A stretch of 64,000 nucleotides of DNA from Hyphomicrobium sp. (GCA_017512425.1 JAFWGI010000012.1:310001-374000), one strand, 5' to 3'. Shown: positions 24,931 through 34,600, counted from the stretch's first letter. Notes: generated by a model not told the origin, from the sequence alone. Made by a program: numbers and translations.

Positions 24931-25734
24931 CTAAATTTTCTTCGACAATTGCCAAGCGGCGAAGCAGAGGATCGCCGCGAGCGCGATGCGCAGGACGCGA
25001 TCGGGCAACTTACCCGTCAGCCGTGAGCCAAGCGCGATGCCGGGGATTGACCCCGCGAGAAGGATGCCGAGCAGCGGCAGATTTGTGTTGCCCATCGACA
25101 AGTGGCCGAGACCCGAGACAAGCGTCAGCGGAACTGCGTGCACGATGTCGGTGCCGATCAGACGTCGCGTCATCAGCGTCGGATAGAGCAGCGTCAATAC
25201 GACGACGCCAATCGCACCCGCGCCGACCGAGGTCAGCGTCACGATCGATCCGAGTACGAGCCCGAGCAGCAGCGTCGGCACCTCGCGAACCGGCACGCTA
25301 TCGGGATCATTCGTCAGTCCCGGGCGTCCGCGCGTGATGTAGGGATACAGGACGATGGCGAGCGAGCTTATGACGAGTACCGCAACGAGCGCCGTTTTGA
25401 TCAGCGCGGCCATCGCGTCGGTATCGAAACTGAAATAGTGCAGCAGCGCCAGCATCGCGACCGAGCCTGGCACACTGCCGGCGGCGAGCCATCCGACCAT
25501 GCGCCAGTTGACGTTGCCGAAGTTGTGGTGCGGCAGCGCTGCCGATGCTTTCGTAATCGACGCGAAGAGCAAGTCCGTGCCGACGGCGATCGTCGGCGCA
25601 ATACCGACCTGCGTGATCAGAAACGGCGTCATCAAAGACCCCGCGCCAACGCCGGTCATCCCGACCAGAAATCCGACGACGAAGCCGCCGGAGATAACGA
25701 GCGGCCAGACGTCCATGAGCGAGGTGTCGAGCAT
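24931..25734 (-). CDS. TauE/SafE family permease (first of two)
   Basis: A 267-residue membrane protein with about eight hydrophobic segments in two TSUP repeats; GFLVGMTGVGAGSLMTP and LTSVGAGAIGVVVL are the paired repeat motifs. Family members export or import sulfite, sulfoacetate or other anions. Location between sulfite reductase and the sulfate activation genes argues for sulfite handling. It lies 76 bp downstream of the second TSUP gene. Confidence 0.85.
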   Translation of the reverse strand: MLDTSLMDVWPLVISGGFVVGFLVGMTGVGAGSLMTPFLITQVGIAPTIAVGTDLLFASITKASAALPHHNFGNVNWRMVGWLAAGSVPGSVAMLALLHYFSFDTDAMAALIKTALVAVLVISSLAIVLYPYITRGRPGLTNDPDSVPVREVPTLLLGLVLGSIVTLTSVGAGAIGVVVLTLLYPTLMTRRLIGTDIVHAVPLTLVSGLGHLSMGNTNLPLLGILLAGSIPGIALGSRLTGKLPDRVLRIALAAILCFAAWQLSKKI

Positions 25735-25810
25735 GATGGTCTACAATACGTCCAAGATAACAGATGGTGGTCGCACACGCCCGCGATGTGCTGCGAACGC
25801 AGTGCTGACG

Positions 25811-26557
25811 TCACTTCATGGCGAGGATGATGGTTCGGATGCTGACGCCGATGATTACCAGGCCAACAGCGATCATCAGAACTTTGGACGGCAGGTGCTT
25901 CGTTGCATAAGCCGCGAGCGGCGCTGCGATCACGCCACCGACGATCAGCCCGACGATGATGGGGAATAGGTCAAGGCCGATTGTCAGCATGAATGTCAGC
26001 GAGATGGTGAGCGTCACAAAGAATTCGGTCAGGTTCACCGAGCCAATGGCGTAACGCGGCGTCGTGCCTGAGCCTATCAATGTCGTCGTTACGATCGGAC
26101 CCCAGCCGCCGCCGCCAATCGAGTCGACGAGGCCGCCAAAAAAACCAAGCGGTCCAACGTGTTTCGGTGGCTCAGTCGAATGCTGTGGCGTGGTCCGCAG
26201 CGCCTTCCACAGAATGAAAATGCCCATCGTCACGAGATAGGCTGCGATGTAGGGCTTGATCGCGTTGCCGTCGAGATTGGACAGCACATAGGCGCCGATG
26301 CCGCCGCCAATGGCGCCGGGGATCGCAAGGCGGCGCACAAGCCGCCAGTCGACGTTGCCGAACTTCCAATGAGACAAGCCCGATACGGCGGTCGTGAAGC
26401 ACTCAGCCGCATGCACGCAGGCGCTCGCGGTTGCGGGAGGGACGCCGAGGCCCAGCATGAATGATGTCGACGTCAGCCCGTACGCCATGCCGATCGCGCC
26501 ATCGACAATCTGCGCGGCAAAGCCGATCAGAACGTACAACCAGATGTCTTCCCACAT
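25811..26557 (-). CDS. TauE/SafE family permease (second of two)
   Basis: A 248-residue TSUP protein (IGFAAQIVDGAIGMAYGLTSTSFML in the first repeat, GGLVDSIGGGGWGPIVTTTL in the second). It differs clearly from the neighbouring TSUP protein, so this is not a recent duplication. The pair might form a heteromer or serve different anions. A terminator separates it from cysN upstream. Confidence 0.85.
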   Translation of the reverse strand: MWEDIWLYVLIGFAAQIVDGAIGMAYGLTSTSFMLGLGVPPATASACVHAAECFTTAVSGLSHWKFGNVDWRLVRRLAIPGAIGGGIGAYVLSNLDGNAIKPYIAAYLVTMGIFILWKALRTTPQHSTEPPKHVGPLGFFGGLVDSIGGGGWGPIVTTTLIGSGTTPRYAIGSVNLTEFFVTLTISLTFMLTIGLDLFPIIVGLIVGGVIAAPLAAYATKHLPSKVLMIAVGLVIIGVSIRTIILAMK

Positions 26558-26594
26558 ATTAGACCCTTGCGCGCAAGATAACGGAGTGCGGAGG

Positions 26595-26618
26595 CAAAAA
26601 AGAAGGGCGCGTACGCCC
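26595..26618 (-). terminator. terminator after cysN
   Basis: On the minus strand GGGCG TACG CGCCC is followed by TTCTTTTTTG. It ends the cysHDN transcript 27 bp past cysN. Confidence 0.85.
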
Positions 26619-26644
26619 CTCTCAACGCAGAATTGGAGTGATGC

Positions 26645-28180
26645 TTATAGACCGGGATCCATGCCGTCGTCGACCATTGGCGGTGGTTCGATTGCGACCG
26701 AAACGCCGGCCGCGCGCAGCAGGATTGCCGCTTCGTTTGCGCGGCGCATGAACTCTTCGCGGTCGTTGGCGCTGAGCGAGAGATCACGGCAGAGGCCATT
26801 GGCGAGCATTTCGCGCGTCAGGATAAAGTGACCATCGCCGAGTACGTCAGCCTTGGCGTTAACGGCTGTCGCAACGCCGCCCGCAATCGATGCGCCTGTC
26901 ACGGCGTCGACGATCATAAGCGTGCCCGTTTCGGCGATATCCGCGAACACGTCGATCGCCGCCGGACGGCCGAGCGCGATGCGCGCGACCGCGATATCGT
27001 TGACGCCGCATTTCGTTGCCGGATGCGACGACATTGTTTCGAGATCGAGCAGCGCCTTGATTTCGAGTGTCGAGATCGGCACGAGATCGGTGACGGTGCG
27101 CAGCAGGTATCCGGTGCGCGCGTCGAACGGTTGCTCCGAGAGCCACACGAAGCGGCCTTCGAGCGTCTGCGCCGCGACGGGACGCATTTCGGGCTTAGCC
27201 AGCACAGCGCCGCGCGACACGTCGATATCGACATCGAGTTGCAGCGCGACGGCCTGGCCCGATTGCGCGGACGGCAGGTCGCCGCTCATCGTTGCGATGC
27301 GGACGACATTGGCGCTGCGGCCGCTGAGAGCATCAGAAACGGTGTCGCCGACGGCGACCGACCCCGATGTAATCGTTCCTGCGAGACCGCGGAAGTCCTG
27401 GCCGTCGCGCAGCACGGTCTGCACCGGAAAGCGGAACGTGCCGCCCGACGCCGAACCGCGGCTCGGAACCTTTTCGAGATGTTCGAGCAGGTTTGCGCCG
27501 GTGTACCACGGCATCGCCTGCGATTTGGTCGAGACGTTATCGCCGTAGACCGCAGAGACGGGAATGGCCGTCGCTTCCCAGAACCCGAACTTCCAGCACA
27601 ACGTTTTGAAATCGGCGTCGATCTTGCGGAAGACATCCTCGGAATAACCGACGAGGTCCATCTTGTTGACCGCGAGCACGACGCGTTTGACGCCGACAAG
27701 ATCGAGGATCGCGGCATGACGCTTGGTCTGCTTCTTAACGCCGGCACGGGCGTCGACGAGCAGAATGGCGACGTCGGCGTGCGACGCGCCCGATGCCATG
27801 TTGCGCGTGTACTGTTCGTGACCCGGTGAATCGATGAGGACGAAGCGGCGCGTCTCGGTATCGAAATACTTCCACGCGATATCGATGGTGATGCCCTGTT
27901 CGCGCTCGGCGACGAGGCCGTCCAGAAGCATCGAGAAATCGGGAAGATCGCTATCGGCGGCTTTGCGCCCTGACTTGCGAACGTTCTCGCGCTGGTCCTC
28001 GTAGAGATCGGATGCGTCCCAGAGAAGGCGGCCGATGAGCGTTGATTTGCCGTCGTCGACCGATCCGCACGTCAGCATGTGGACGATGCCGTTGAGATCG
28101 CGCAGCGGGTCGGTCGCGATTGCAGCTGCCGTTGCTGTGGCCGGCGCAGTCGATGTTTTGAGAGCAGCCTGCGCGGTCAT
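26645..28180 (-). CDS. cysN: sulfate adenylyltransferase GTPase subunit with vestigial APS kinase tail
   Basis: A 511-residue GTPase that drives ATP sulfurylase (CysD) to form APS. G1 is GSVDDGKST (39-47), with the DSPGHEQYTRN and NKMDLVGY motifs following, then beta-barrel domains. The last ~66 residues (446-511) do not belong to CysN: GLCRDLSLSANDREEF and the following RRANEAAILLRAAGVSV match the middle of APS kinase CysC ([23 protein letters not shown]), but the kinase P-loop and the C-terminal half are absent. It looks like the remnant of a CysNC fusion. Overlaps cysD by 1 nt (TAATG). Confidence 0.93.
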   Translation of the reverse strand: MTAQAALKTSTAPATATAAAIATDPLRDLNGIVHMLTCGSVDDGKSTLIGRLLWDASDLYEDQRENVRKSGRKAADSDLPDFSMLLDGLVAEREQGITIDIAWKYFDTETRRFVLIDSPGHEQYTRNMASGASHADVAILLVDARAGVKKQTKRHAAILDLVGVKRVVLAVNKMDLVGYSEDVFRKIDADFKTLCWKFGFWEATAIPVSAVYGDNVSTKSQAMPWYTGANLLEHLEKVPSRGSASGGTFRFPVQTVLRDGQDFRGLAGTITSGSVAVGDTVSDALSGRSANVVRIATMSGDLPSAQSGQAVALQLDVDIDVSRGAVLAKPEMRPVAAQTLEGRFVWLSEQPFDARTGYLLRTVTDLVPISTLEIKALLDLETMSSHPATKCGVNDIAVARIALGRPAAIDVFADIAETGTLMIVDAVTGASIAGGVATAVNAKADVLGDGHFILTREMLANGLCRDLSLSANDREEFMRRANEAAILLRAAGVSVAIEPPPMVDDGMDPGL

Positions 28181-29085
28181 TAGAAGTAGCCTTCCTGCTT
28201 TTTCTTTTCCATGGCGCCCGATTGGTCGTGGTCGATCAGGCGGCCGACACGTTCGGAGGTTTGCGCGTTGATCGTTTCTGCAACGACGCCTGCGAGATCG
28301 TCGGCGTCCGATTCAACGGCAGCGGTTAGCGGATAACAGCCGAGCGTACGGAAACGGATTTTCCGCATCACGATCTTCTCGCCGTCTTTTGGCTGCATGC
28401 GCGCATCGTCTTGCATCAAGAGCTGGCCGTTGCGTTCAATCGTCGGGCGCTCGGCAGCGATGTAGAGAGGCACGACGTCAAGCTTTTCGCGCAGGATGTA
28501 GCGCCAGACGTCTTTTTCGGTCCAATTCGACATCGGGAATACGCGCACTGTTTCGCCCGTGCCGAGGCGGCCGTTGAGCAACCGCCACATCTCCGGGCGC
28601 TGTTTGCGCGGATCCCAGCGATGGCCTGCGGCGCGGAACGAAAACACGCGCTCTTTGGCGCGGCTTGCTTCTTCGTCGCGGCGTGCGCCGCCGAAAGCCG
28701 CATCAAAGCCGTACTTGTCGAGGGCCTGCTTCAGCGCCTGCGTTTTCATGACGTCGGTATAGATCGACGGCGCATAAACCAGCGGGTTGATGCCCTGCTT
28801 GATGCCATCTTCATTCGAGTGGACGATCAGATCGAGGCCGAAGTCGCGCGCCGTCTTATCGCGGAACGCGATCATGTCGCGGAATTTCCACTTGGTATCG
28901 ATGTGCAGCAGTGGGAACGGCAGTTTGGCCGGAAAGAACGCCTTGCGCGCGAGATGCAGCAATACGGTCGAGTCCTTGCCGATCGAATACATCAATACCG
29001 GCTTGCGGAATTGGGCCGCTGCCTCGCGGAAGATGTGGATGCTCTCGGCTTCGAGCAGATCGAGATGCGATGGTGAAGCGGTCAT
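28180..29085 (-). CDS. cysD: sulfate adenylyltransferase subunit 2
   Basis: A 301-residue PP-loop ATPase that adenylylates sulfate. The N-terminal [14 protein letters not shown] motif is the PP-loop, [15 protein letters not shown] binds nucleotide, and the C-terminal [10 protein letters not shown] is typical. ATG at 29085 has AAGGA 10 nt upstream; an ATG 9 bp earlier is too close to that site. Third of the cysH-cysD-cysN order, transcribed leftward. Confidence 0.95.
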   Translation of the reverse strand: MTASPSHLDLLEAESIHIFREAAAQFRKPVLMYSIGKDSTVLLHLARKAFFPAKLPFPLLHIDTKWKFRDMIAFRDKTARDFGLDLIVHSNEDGIKQGINPLVYAPSIYTDVMKTQALKQALDKYGFDAAFGGARRDEEASRAKERVFSFRAAGHRWDPRKQRPEMWRLLNGRLGTGETVRVFPMSNWTEKDVWRYILREKLDVVPLYIAAERPTIERNGQLLMQDDARMQPKDGEKIVMRKIRFRTLGCYPLTAAVESDADDLAGVVAETINAQTSERVGRLIDHDQSGAMEKKKQEGYF

Positions 29086-29124
29086 GCCGCGCATGTCCTT
29101 GAGATAAAGAAAAAGTTTGTTGTC

Positions 29125-29919
29125 TCAGTTCGCGGCAGGTCTGTTGCGGCTGTGCAGACCGCATTCCTTGCCATTTTCGTTTTCCCACCACCAGCGGCCG
29201 GCGCGAATATCCTCGCCTGGCTGAATGGCGCGCGTGCACGGCTGGCATCCGATCGACGGGAAGCCTTGTGCGTGTAGCGCGTTGATCGGAATTTTGTTGG
29301 CGGCGATGTAAGATTCGAGCTGCCCGAGGGACCAGTCCGCAATCGGGTTGAGCTTGATCAGGTTCTGAACCGGATCGTAAGTCGCGAACGGCACGTGCGC
29401 GCGCCCTTGGCTTTGCTCGCGGCGCAGTCCCGTAATCCATCCGCTCGCACCTGCAAGCGCGCGATTGAGCGGGCGCACCTTGCGAATGTCGCAGCAGGCT
29501 TTGCGGCTCTCGACCGAATAGCGAAAGCCATAGATGCCATCGCTGTCGACGAGCTCTTCGACCTCTTTGGCGTCGGGATACATAACGCGGATTTTGGTGC
29601 CGTAGCGGCCTTCGGTTTCAAACAGCGTATCGTAGGTCTCGGAAAAGTGGCGTCCGGTGTCGAGCGTGAAGATGTCTATGCCGGCGCCAGTTGTCGCGAT
29701 CGCATGCGTCACGGCCTGGTCTTCGATGCCGAGGCTGGACGAAAAGGCGACGCGGCCTGGAATTGCGTCCTTAATAATGCGGATGCGATCTTCGAGCTTC
29801 TCGTGCGTGCCGATCTCGCCGTCGAGGCGGCGCGCCAGAGCGTCCGCCGCGAGGGCGTCCGCAGAAGCAGTTTCAGGCGCCAAGCCAGCGGCCGGCGCGG
29901 TTTGATCGATCAAAATCAT
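29125..29919 (-). CDS. cysH: assimilatory APS reductase (thioredoxin/glutathione dependent)
   Basis: A 264-residue reductase. PP-loop-like SSSLGIEDQ (60-68); iron-sulfur ligands CC (142-143) in RKACCDIRK and CXXC (225-228) in GCQPCTRA; catalytic Cys253 in KECGLH. The four extra cysteines define an APS rather than PAPS reductase, so APS kinase is not needed. ATG 29919 is preceded by GGAG. A long leader to about 30080 holds AGCAAATA (29978-29985), the complement of the TATTTGCT ahead of cysJ. Confidence 0.93.
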   Translation of the reverse strand: MILIDQTAPAAGLAPETASADALAADALARRLDGEIGTHEKLEDRIRIIKDAIPGRVAFSSSLGIEDQAVTHAIATTGAGIDIFTLDTGRHFSETYDTLFETEGRYGTKIRVMYPDAKEVEELVDSDGIYGFRYSVESRKACCDIRKVRPLNRALAGASGWITGLRREQSQGRAHVPFATYDPVQNLIKLNPIADWSLGQLESYIAANKIPINALHAQGFPSIGCQPCTRAIQPGEDIRAGRWWWENENGKECGLHSRNRPAAN

Positions 29920-30080
29920 CGAAGATCTCCAATCTGCCGGAACATAGGGGTAAAACATTCCTCAGAAAAGCACGTTCAGCAAATAAGTATGGCATCCCAT
30001 GCTAGTGACGAGGCTTTGGAGAAATTTTTTATCAATGGCCCTCGCCGGGGTATGGCATCGCTTGGCGGTTGTTAATGATG

Positions 30081-31316
30081 CTACGAAAACGTCGCATCCA
30101 GCCAATTTAGCACACCACGAGCCGCTACAACTCCGGTCCCGAACGACGCTTGAAGAAGGTAGCCGCCGGTCGGTGCGTCCCAGTCCAGCATCTCGCCGGC
30201 GACGAAGACGCCGGGCTTGGCTTTGATCATCAAATCAGGCGTCAAAGCGCTGAGCGCGACGCCGCCGGCCGTCGAGATCGCGCGATCGATGCCGGCGAGG
30301 CCGGTAACGGTCAGCGGTATCGCTTTGATGCGCGCCGCGAGCGCGGACGGTTCGCTTGGCAAGGCGCCGGCTTCGCGCAGCAGCCCGATGGCGGCGGTGT
30401 CGAGATGCGCGGCCTTGCGCAAGAAGTTGCTTAGGGATTGCGACCCGCGCGTGCGCGCGACGCGGGTGGTCAATTCGTCGAGCGTCGTATCAGGTTTGAG
30501 ATCGATCGTGATCGTCGCGGAAGCGGCGTCAAAGAGTGCGCCGCGGATCGCGCGGCCGATGGCGTAGATCGCGCCGCCTTCGAGACCGCCGCGCGTGATC
30601 AGTGCTTCTCCGCGCATTTTCGTTTCGCCGACGCTGATCGCGATGCGCTTCAGCGGTGCGCCAGCAAAACGCTCCGCAAATATGTCGGTCCACGCAATCG
30701 AAACGCCGCTGTTGGCCGGTTGCAGCGGTGTGACTGCGATGTCTTCGGATTTAAACGACTCAACCCACGCACCATCCGATCCGAGCCTCGGCCAACTCGC
30801 ACCACCGAGCGCAAGAATGCAGGCTTCGGGCTTGATCGTGGTTGTGCCGCGTGCGCCGTTCGACAAGTTCAACGCGCCGTCGCTGGAAAACCCAGTCCAA
30901 GTGTGTCGCGTCTTGATCGTCACGCCGAGCGCGTCGAGGCGGCGCAACCACGCGCGCAACAGCGGCGAGGCCTTCATCGCTTTCGGAAAGACGCGCCCGC
31001 TCGACCCAACGAACGTTTCCGCGCCGAGGCCATTGGCCCAGGCGATCAGTCGCTCTGGCGGAAAAAGGCTGACGGCATCGCAGATGACACCTGCATCTTC
31101 GCCGTAGCGATTCAAAAATGCGTCGAGCGGTTCGCTGTGCGTCAGGTTCAGTCCGCCGCGTCCGGCCATCAGAAATTTGCGCGCGGGCGACGGCATGCGC
31201 TCGTACACGGTAACGTCGTGCCCGGCCGTCGCGATTGTCTCGGCCGCCATCAGGCCAGCAGGTCCAGCGCCGATGATAGCAACGCGTCTGCGATGCGATG
31301 CGGGCGACGTCACCAC
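30081..31316 (-). CDS. FAD-dependent oxidoreductase, HI0933-like (TIGR03862 type)
   Basis: A 411-residue flavoprotein: VAIIGAGPAGLMAAE is the FAD dinucleotide loop, FLMAGRGGLNLTHSEP the family signature, and VFVAGEMLDWDAPTGGYLLQ the C-terminal FAD contact. Reaction unknown for the family. It starts at a GTG that overlaps the glyoxalase-like stop, so the two genes form a unit. Confidence 0.85.
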   Translation of the reverse strand: MVTSPASHRRRVAIIGAGPAGLMAAETIATAGHDVTVYERMPSPARKFLMAGRGGLNLTHSEPLDAFLNRYGEDAGVICDAVSLFPPERLIAWANGLGAETFVGSSGRVFPKAMKASPLLRAWLRRLDALGVTIKTRHTWTGFSSDGALNLSNGARGTTTIKPEACILALGGASWPRLGSDGAWVESFKSEDIAVTPLQPANSGVSIAWTDIFAERFAGAPLKRIAISVGETKMRGEALITRGGLEGGAIYAIGRAIRGALFDAASATITIDLKPDTTLDELTTRVARTRGSQSLSNFLRKAAHLDTAAIGLLREAGALPSEPSALAARIKAIPLTVTGLAGIDRAISTAGGVALSALTPDLMIKAKPGVFVAGEMLDWDAPTGGYLLQASFGTGVVAARGVLNWLDATFS

Positions 31317-31750
31317 GCCCCCGTATTGGCCATGCTAGCCCAAGGCTCGGCTTTGGCGAGCGCGTCGCCTTTTTGCAGCAATTCAATCGACACGAGATCA
31401 GGCGAGCGCACGAACGCCATATGGCCATCGCGCGGCGGCCGGTTGATCGTCACACCCATCGCAGAGAGCCGGGCGCACGTTGCGTAAATATCGTCGACGA
31501 GAAACGCGAGATGTCCGAAATTGCGCGCGGAGCCGTAATCCTCAACGTCCCAATTATACGTGAGCTCCAGCAGCGGCGACTTTTCGGCGAGCGCGCGTGG
31601 TTCGTCGTCTGGCGCTGCAAGAAAAATGAGCGTGAAGCGACCTTGCTCATTTTCGATGCGGCGCACTTCGCGCATACCCAGACCGTCGCAATAAAACTTG
31701 AGACTGTCGTCGATGTTTCTGATCCGAACCATCGTGTGCAAGTAGCGCAT
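31310..31750 (-). CDS. gloA: VOC-family protein, lactoylglutathione lyase-like
   Basis: A 146-residue glyoxalase I fold protein with paired beta-alpha-beta modules: MRYLHTMVRIRNIDDSLKFY at the start and NFGHLAFLVDDIYATC in the second half. Metal-ligand candidates are His5, Glu (LLELTYN), His (FGHLAF) and Glu (SIELLQ), the GloA pattern. It would detoxify methylglyoxal. ATG 31750; a longer in-frame start at 31801 is not conserved. Confidence 0.85.
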   Translation of the reverse strand: MRYLHTMVRIRNIDDSLKFYCDGLGMREVRRIENEQGRFTLIFLAAPDDEPRALAEKSPLLELTYNWDVEDYGSARNFGHLAFLVDDIYATCARLSAMGVTINRPPRDGHMAFVRSPDLVSIELLQKGDALAKAEPWASMANTGAW

Positions 31751-32318
31751 GCGACTTTCCTTTTTGGCGATGATGGCTGCCTGTAACAGCGCGCAACACA
31801 TCGTTGCGATGCGATGCCGTCACTCTTAGCGTGTCGAATGCGCATCACTCATGCGACAACCTGACGGCGCGACCCACAAGCGGCCTGTGCATGACCATTG
31901 GATAACACGCATGCGCGGATATGCGCGAAGTGCAGTTCGCTTCGCCAAAGCGCACTAAAAAAACGAATCGCGGTGATTCGATTCGAATATTTTTGCGCGT
32001 GTTCCGGGGTGTTGATGAAGGCCCAGAATACACCGCATTTCGTGCAAATCTGGGGATGAATTTTGGAGCGCGGTTCTTGTTGTTTTATCATGCGCTTACC
32101 GCGACCATTGAATAAGAATCATGGCCACTCTGTGTGACGTCAAGAGGAGAAAAGTTAAAAACGCGCTAGCGTGCCCGCGAACGAATGTTATGTTCCGACC
32201 GCTTCGTGACACTGTGTGTTGCTTCGATGCTGAAGAGGGCTCTTCCAGGATCGAATGCTGCCGCAGCGCACGCGATGCAACGAGGTAAAACGTAAGACGC
32301 AGTAGCGGGGTGTAATAC
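31751..32318. other. intergenic region upstream of the cold-shock gene
   Basis: About 570 bp. It contains a small CGAATC-GCGGT-GATTCG hairpin (31964-31980) followed, after ATTCGAATA, by TTTTT, and an AGTGC/GCACT dyad just before. Two short overlapping open frames on opposite strands show no family resemblance. It probably holds the long leader of the cold-shock gene. Confidence 0.5.
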
Positions 32319-32918
32319 ATGACGGGGGATACCAAGCGTCCGGGCATTCCGGACTTCGAGCAGCCGTTTAGCCGTCCGGATATTCTGGACGAACCGGGTG
32401 TCGAAGTCTTTGAAATCGCCGGGACCATCAAGTGGTTTGACGCTTCCAAGGGATACGGCTTCATCGTTCCCGATAATGGTTTGCCGGACATTCTTCTTCA
32501 CGTCACATGCCTCCGCAACGGCGGTTTCCAGACGGCCTACGAAGGCGCCCGTTTGCAGTGCGAAGTGCTGAAGCGCCCAAAAGGCATGCAGGCTTTCCGC
32601 ATCATCAGCATGGACGAAAGCACGGCCATTCATCCGTCGCAGTTGCCGCAGCGCACACACGTCATCGTGACGCCGGAAAGCGACTGGGAACGCGCCTACG
32701 TCAAGTGGTTCAACCGCGTTCGCGGCTTCGGCTTCTTGACACGCGGCGAGGGTACCGCCGATATTTTCTGTCACATGGAAACGCTGCGCCGCTTCGGGTT
32801 CACGGAACTCCGTCCGGGCCAGATCGTTCAGGTTCGCTGGGGTTATGGCTCCAAGGGCTGCATGGCCGCCGAGCTTCGCCCTGATGGCGTGCCGACGGGG
32901 TTGCCGTCGAAGAACTGA
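32319..32918 (+). CDS. double cold-shock domain protein
   Basis: A 199-residue protein with two cold-shock domains: residues ~33-95 (GTIKWFDASKGYGFIVPDN) and ~123-190 (AYVKWFNRVRGFGFLTRGEG). RNP1-like KGYGFI is intact in the first and altered to RGFGFL in the second. Such two-domain CspA proteins are common in Hyphomicrobiales and bind single-stranded nucleic acid. The DUF192 gene follows 11 bp later, a frequent pairing. Confidence 0.9.
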   Translation: MTGDTKRPGIPDFEQPFSRPDILDEPGVEVFEIAGTIKWFDASKGYGFIVPDNGLPDILLHVTCLRNGGFQTAYEGARLQCEVLKRPKGMQAFRIISMDESTAIHPSQLPQRTHVIVTPESDWERAYVKWFNRVRGFGFLTRGEGTADIFCHMETLRRFGFTELRPGQIVQVRWGYGSKGCMAAELRPDGVPTGLPSKN

Positions 32919-32929
32919 TCGCGTTCAGG

Positions 32930-33475
32930 ATGGGTCGCGTGCGTAAAACAAATTTCATGAGGGCCGCCACTTGCGCGGCCCTTGTTGTTTTGGCGGTATG
33001 GTCGGCGATGCCGTGGTCCGGTCTGCCAGTCTTCTGGTCGTTCATCACAAGCGCGCAGGCGCGTATGGCCGTCGAGCCGTTGTCGATCGAGACGGCGAAC
33101 GGCGGCGCGGCGCGCACCTTTCAGGTCGAGGTTGCGCGCACCGACCAGGAAAAATCCGTCGGGCTGATGTTCCGCAACGCGCTCGCCGATGATGCCGGCA
33201 TGTTGTTTCCGTATGGTCCGCCGCAGTCGATCACCATGTGGATGCGCAACACCTATATCCCGCTCGACATGCTGTTCATCACCGCAGACGGAACGATCGC
33301 GCGCATCGAAGCCAATACCGAACCGCTCTCGGAACGCATCATTGACTCCGGATCGCCCGTTAGCGCGGTGTTGGAACTTGCAGGCGGCGCGGCCGCGCGC
33401 CTTGGCATTAAGGCTGGCGATAAGGTCAAGCACCCGTTTTTCGGCGCCGAGACACCCGCCAAGCCTGAGCAATGA
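32930..33475 (+). CDS. DUF192 family secreted protein
   Basis: A 181-residue protein with an N-terminal signal or anchor (residues ~10-44) and a DUF192 domain (FQVEVARTDQEKSVGLMFRNAL, ITMWMRNTYIPLDMLFI). Family function is unknown. ATG 32930 lacks a good ribosome site; ATG 32957 would give a more usual signal peptide. Likely co-transcribed with the cold-shock gene. Confidence 0.85.
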   Translation: MGRVRKTNFMRAATCAALVVLAVWSAMPWSGLPVFWSFITSAQARMAVEPLSIETANGGAARTFQVEVARTDQEKSVGLMFRNALADDAGMLFPYGPPQSITMWMRNTYIPLDMLFITADGTIARIEANTEPLSERIIDSGSPVSAVLELAGGAAARLGIKAGDKVKHPFFGAETPAKPEQ

Positions 33476-33551
33476 CAGGTGCTTTTGACGCGGGCCGCGT
33501 TGTGGCCTTGACCGCGGCCCACGAAACCGGCAAACGATCAGCCTCGCGCGT

Positions 33552-33628
33552 CGGGGTGTAGCTCAGCCTGGTAGAGCATCTGCTTTGGGAGCAGAGGGTC
33601 GCGTGTTCGAATCATGTCGCCCCGACCA
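33552..33628 (+). tRNA. tRNA-Pro (anticodon TGG)
   Basis: Cloverleaf: acceptor CGGGGTG/CGCCCCG, D-arm GCTC...GAGC, anticodon stem TCTGC/GCAGA with loop TTTGGGA, T-arm GCGTG/CATGT with loop TTCGAAT (two wobble pairs), discriminator A and encoded CCA. Confidence 0.95.
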
Positions 33629-33705
33629 TTCCTCAGCTTTCCCGGCGTTGCCGGTTTATTCACGCCGATAAACGGACTGCCGACATCGAAGCTCGGCGCA
33701 GCCCG

Positions 33706-34428
33706 TTATTGATAGCCGTAAACCACAAGCCAAATGGCGTTGTAGACGACGTGCGTAACAAGTCCGGGCCAGACGGAATCTGTTTTCCGGAATAAGTAGC
33801 CGGTGAGGATGCCGGCCATAAACGCATTGAAGAAGATCACGCTCGGACCGTGAACCGCCGCAAAGATCAATGCGCTGCCGACAATGCCCGCCCACGCACC
33901 ATATCGGTTCAGCGCATTCGCGATGACGCCACGGAAAACAACCTCTTCCCCAAACGGCGTCAGGATTGCGCCCGAAAAGACGAGCACGAGAAGTGAAAAT
34001 AGGCCCGCTTTCGCGGCGGCCTGGAAGTCAGCTTGCGTGTTGGCTTCGGTGATGAACGAAAAGTAGATGTGCTCGATGAGCAGGCTTAGGAAAAAGGCGG
34101 CAACGCCGAAGACCGCGCCTATGAGCAGCCATCGCGCCGTCGTTTCTCGAAATCCGAATGCGCTGAGATTGCGAATGCGGATCAGGTAGGCCGCAAGCAA
34201 CGCAATGCATCCAACGATGCCGTTCATCGCCATTCCGAAGATGCCGCGCAACGCGGCCTGTTCGTCGGGAATGCGCAGCATCCACAACACGCTGAGCGTC
34301 ACGACGAGCGTGACATACGTGATCAGCGCGACAGCAACCTCGGGCCAGCCGGGCGAAGAGAGCGCGTGGCGCGCCGAAACCGGGTTCGAAGATGTCATTC
34401 CGCCTCGCCAGTATTGGTCGTCAGACAC
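33706..34428 (-). CDS. CPBP-family intramembrane metalloprotease
   Basis: A 240-residue membrane protein with six to seven hydrophobic segments. The CAAX protease/bacteriocin-processing motifs are EEVVFR (the two Glu), FAAVHGPSVIFFNAF and THVVYNAIW, holding the metal-binding His/Asn. Substrate unknown. GTG 34428 gives the full frame; ATG at 34398 is an alternative start. Confidence 0.85.
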   Translation of the reverse strand: MSDDQYWRGGMTSSNPVSARHALSSPGWPEVAVALITYVTLVVTLSVLWMLRIPDEQAALRGIFGMAMNGIVGCIALLAAYLIRIRNLSAFGFRETTARWLLIGAVFGVAAFFLSLLIEHIYFSFITEANTQADFQAAAKAGLFSLLVLVFSGAILTPFGEEVVFRGVIANALNRYGAWAGIVGSALIFAAVHGPSVIFFNAFMAGILTGYLFRKTDSVWPGLVTHVVYNAIWLVVYGYQ

Positions 34429-34600
34429 GCGATGGCATCCGATGCCAACGAGCTGCCTTATCCCATGTTTTTGACAAAGACGTTTCTAATCTTCTGGAGG
34501 GGCGGACCGCGCGTCTGTCACGGAACGAGCCAATCAAAAGCAATGGGCTGCATCTAGCGTCGCCGGTTCCGGCTTGCTAAGAAAAACACAACATACTGGA

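Noticed and set aside
30438..31487. Long open frame on the plus strand over the FAD oxidoreductase gene
   Set aside because: Antisense to a clear flavoprotein, Arg/Ala-rich, no ribosome site.
31849..32115. Overlapping short open frames on both strands, one with an ICTKCG motif
   Set aside because: No recognisable family, no ribosome site, and opposite-strand overlap; more likely leader or degenerate DNA.
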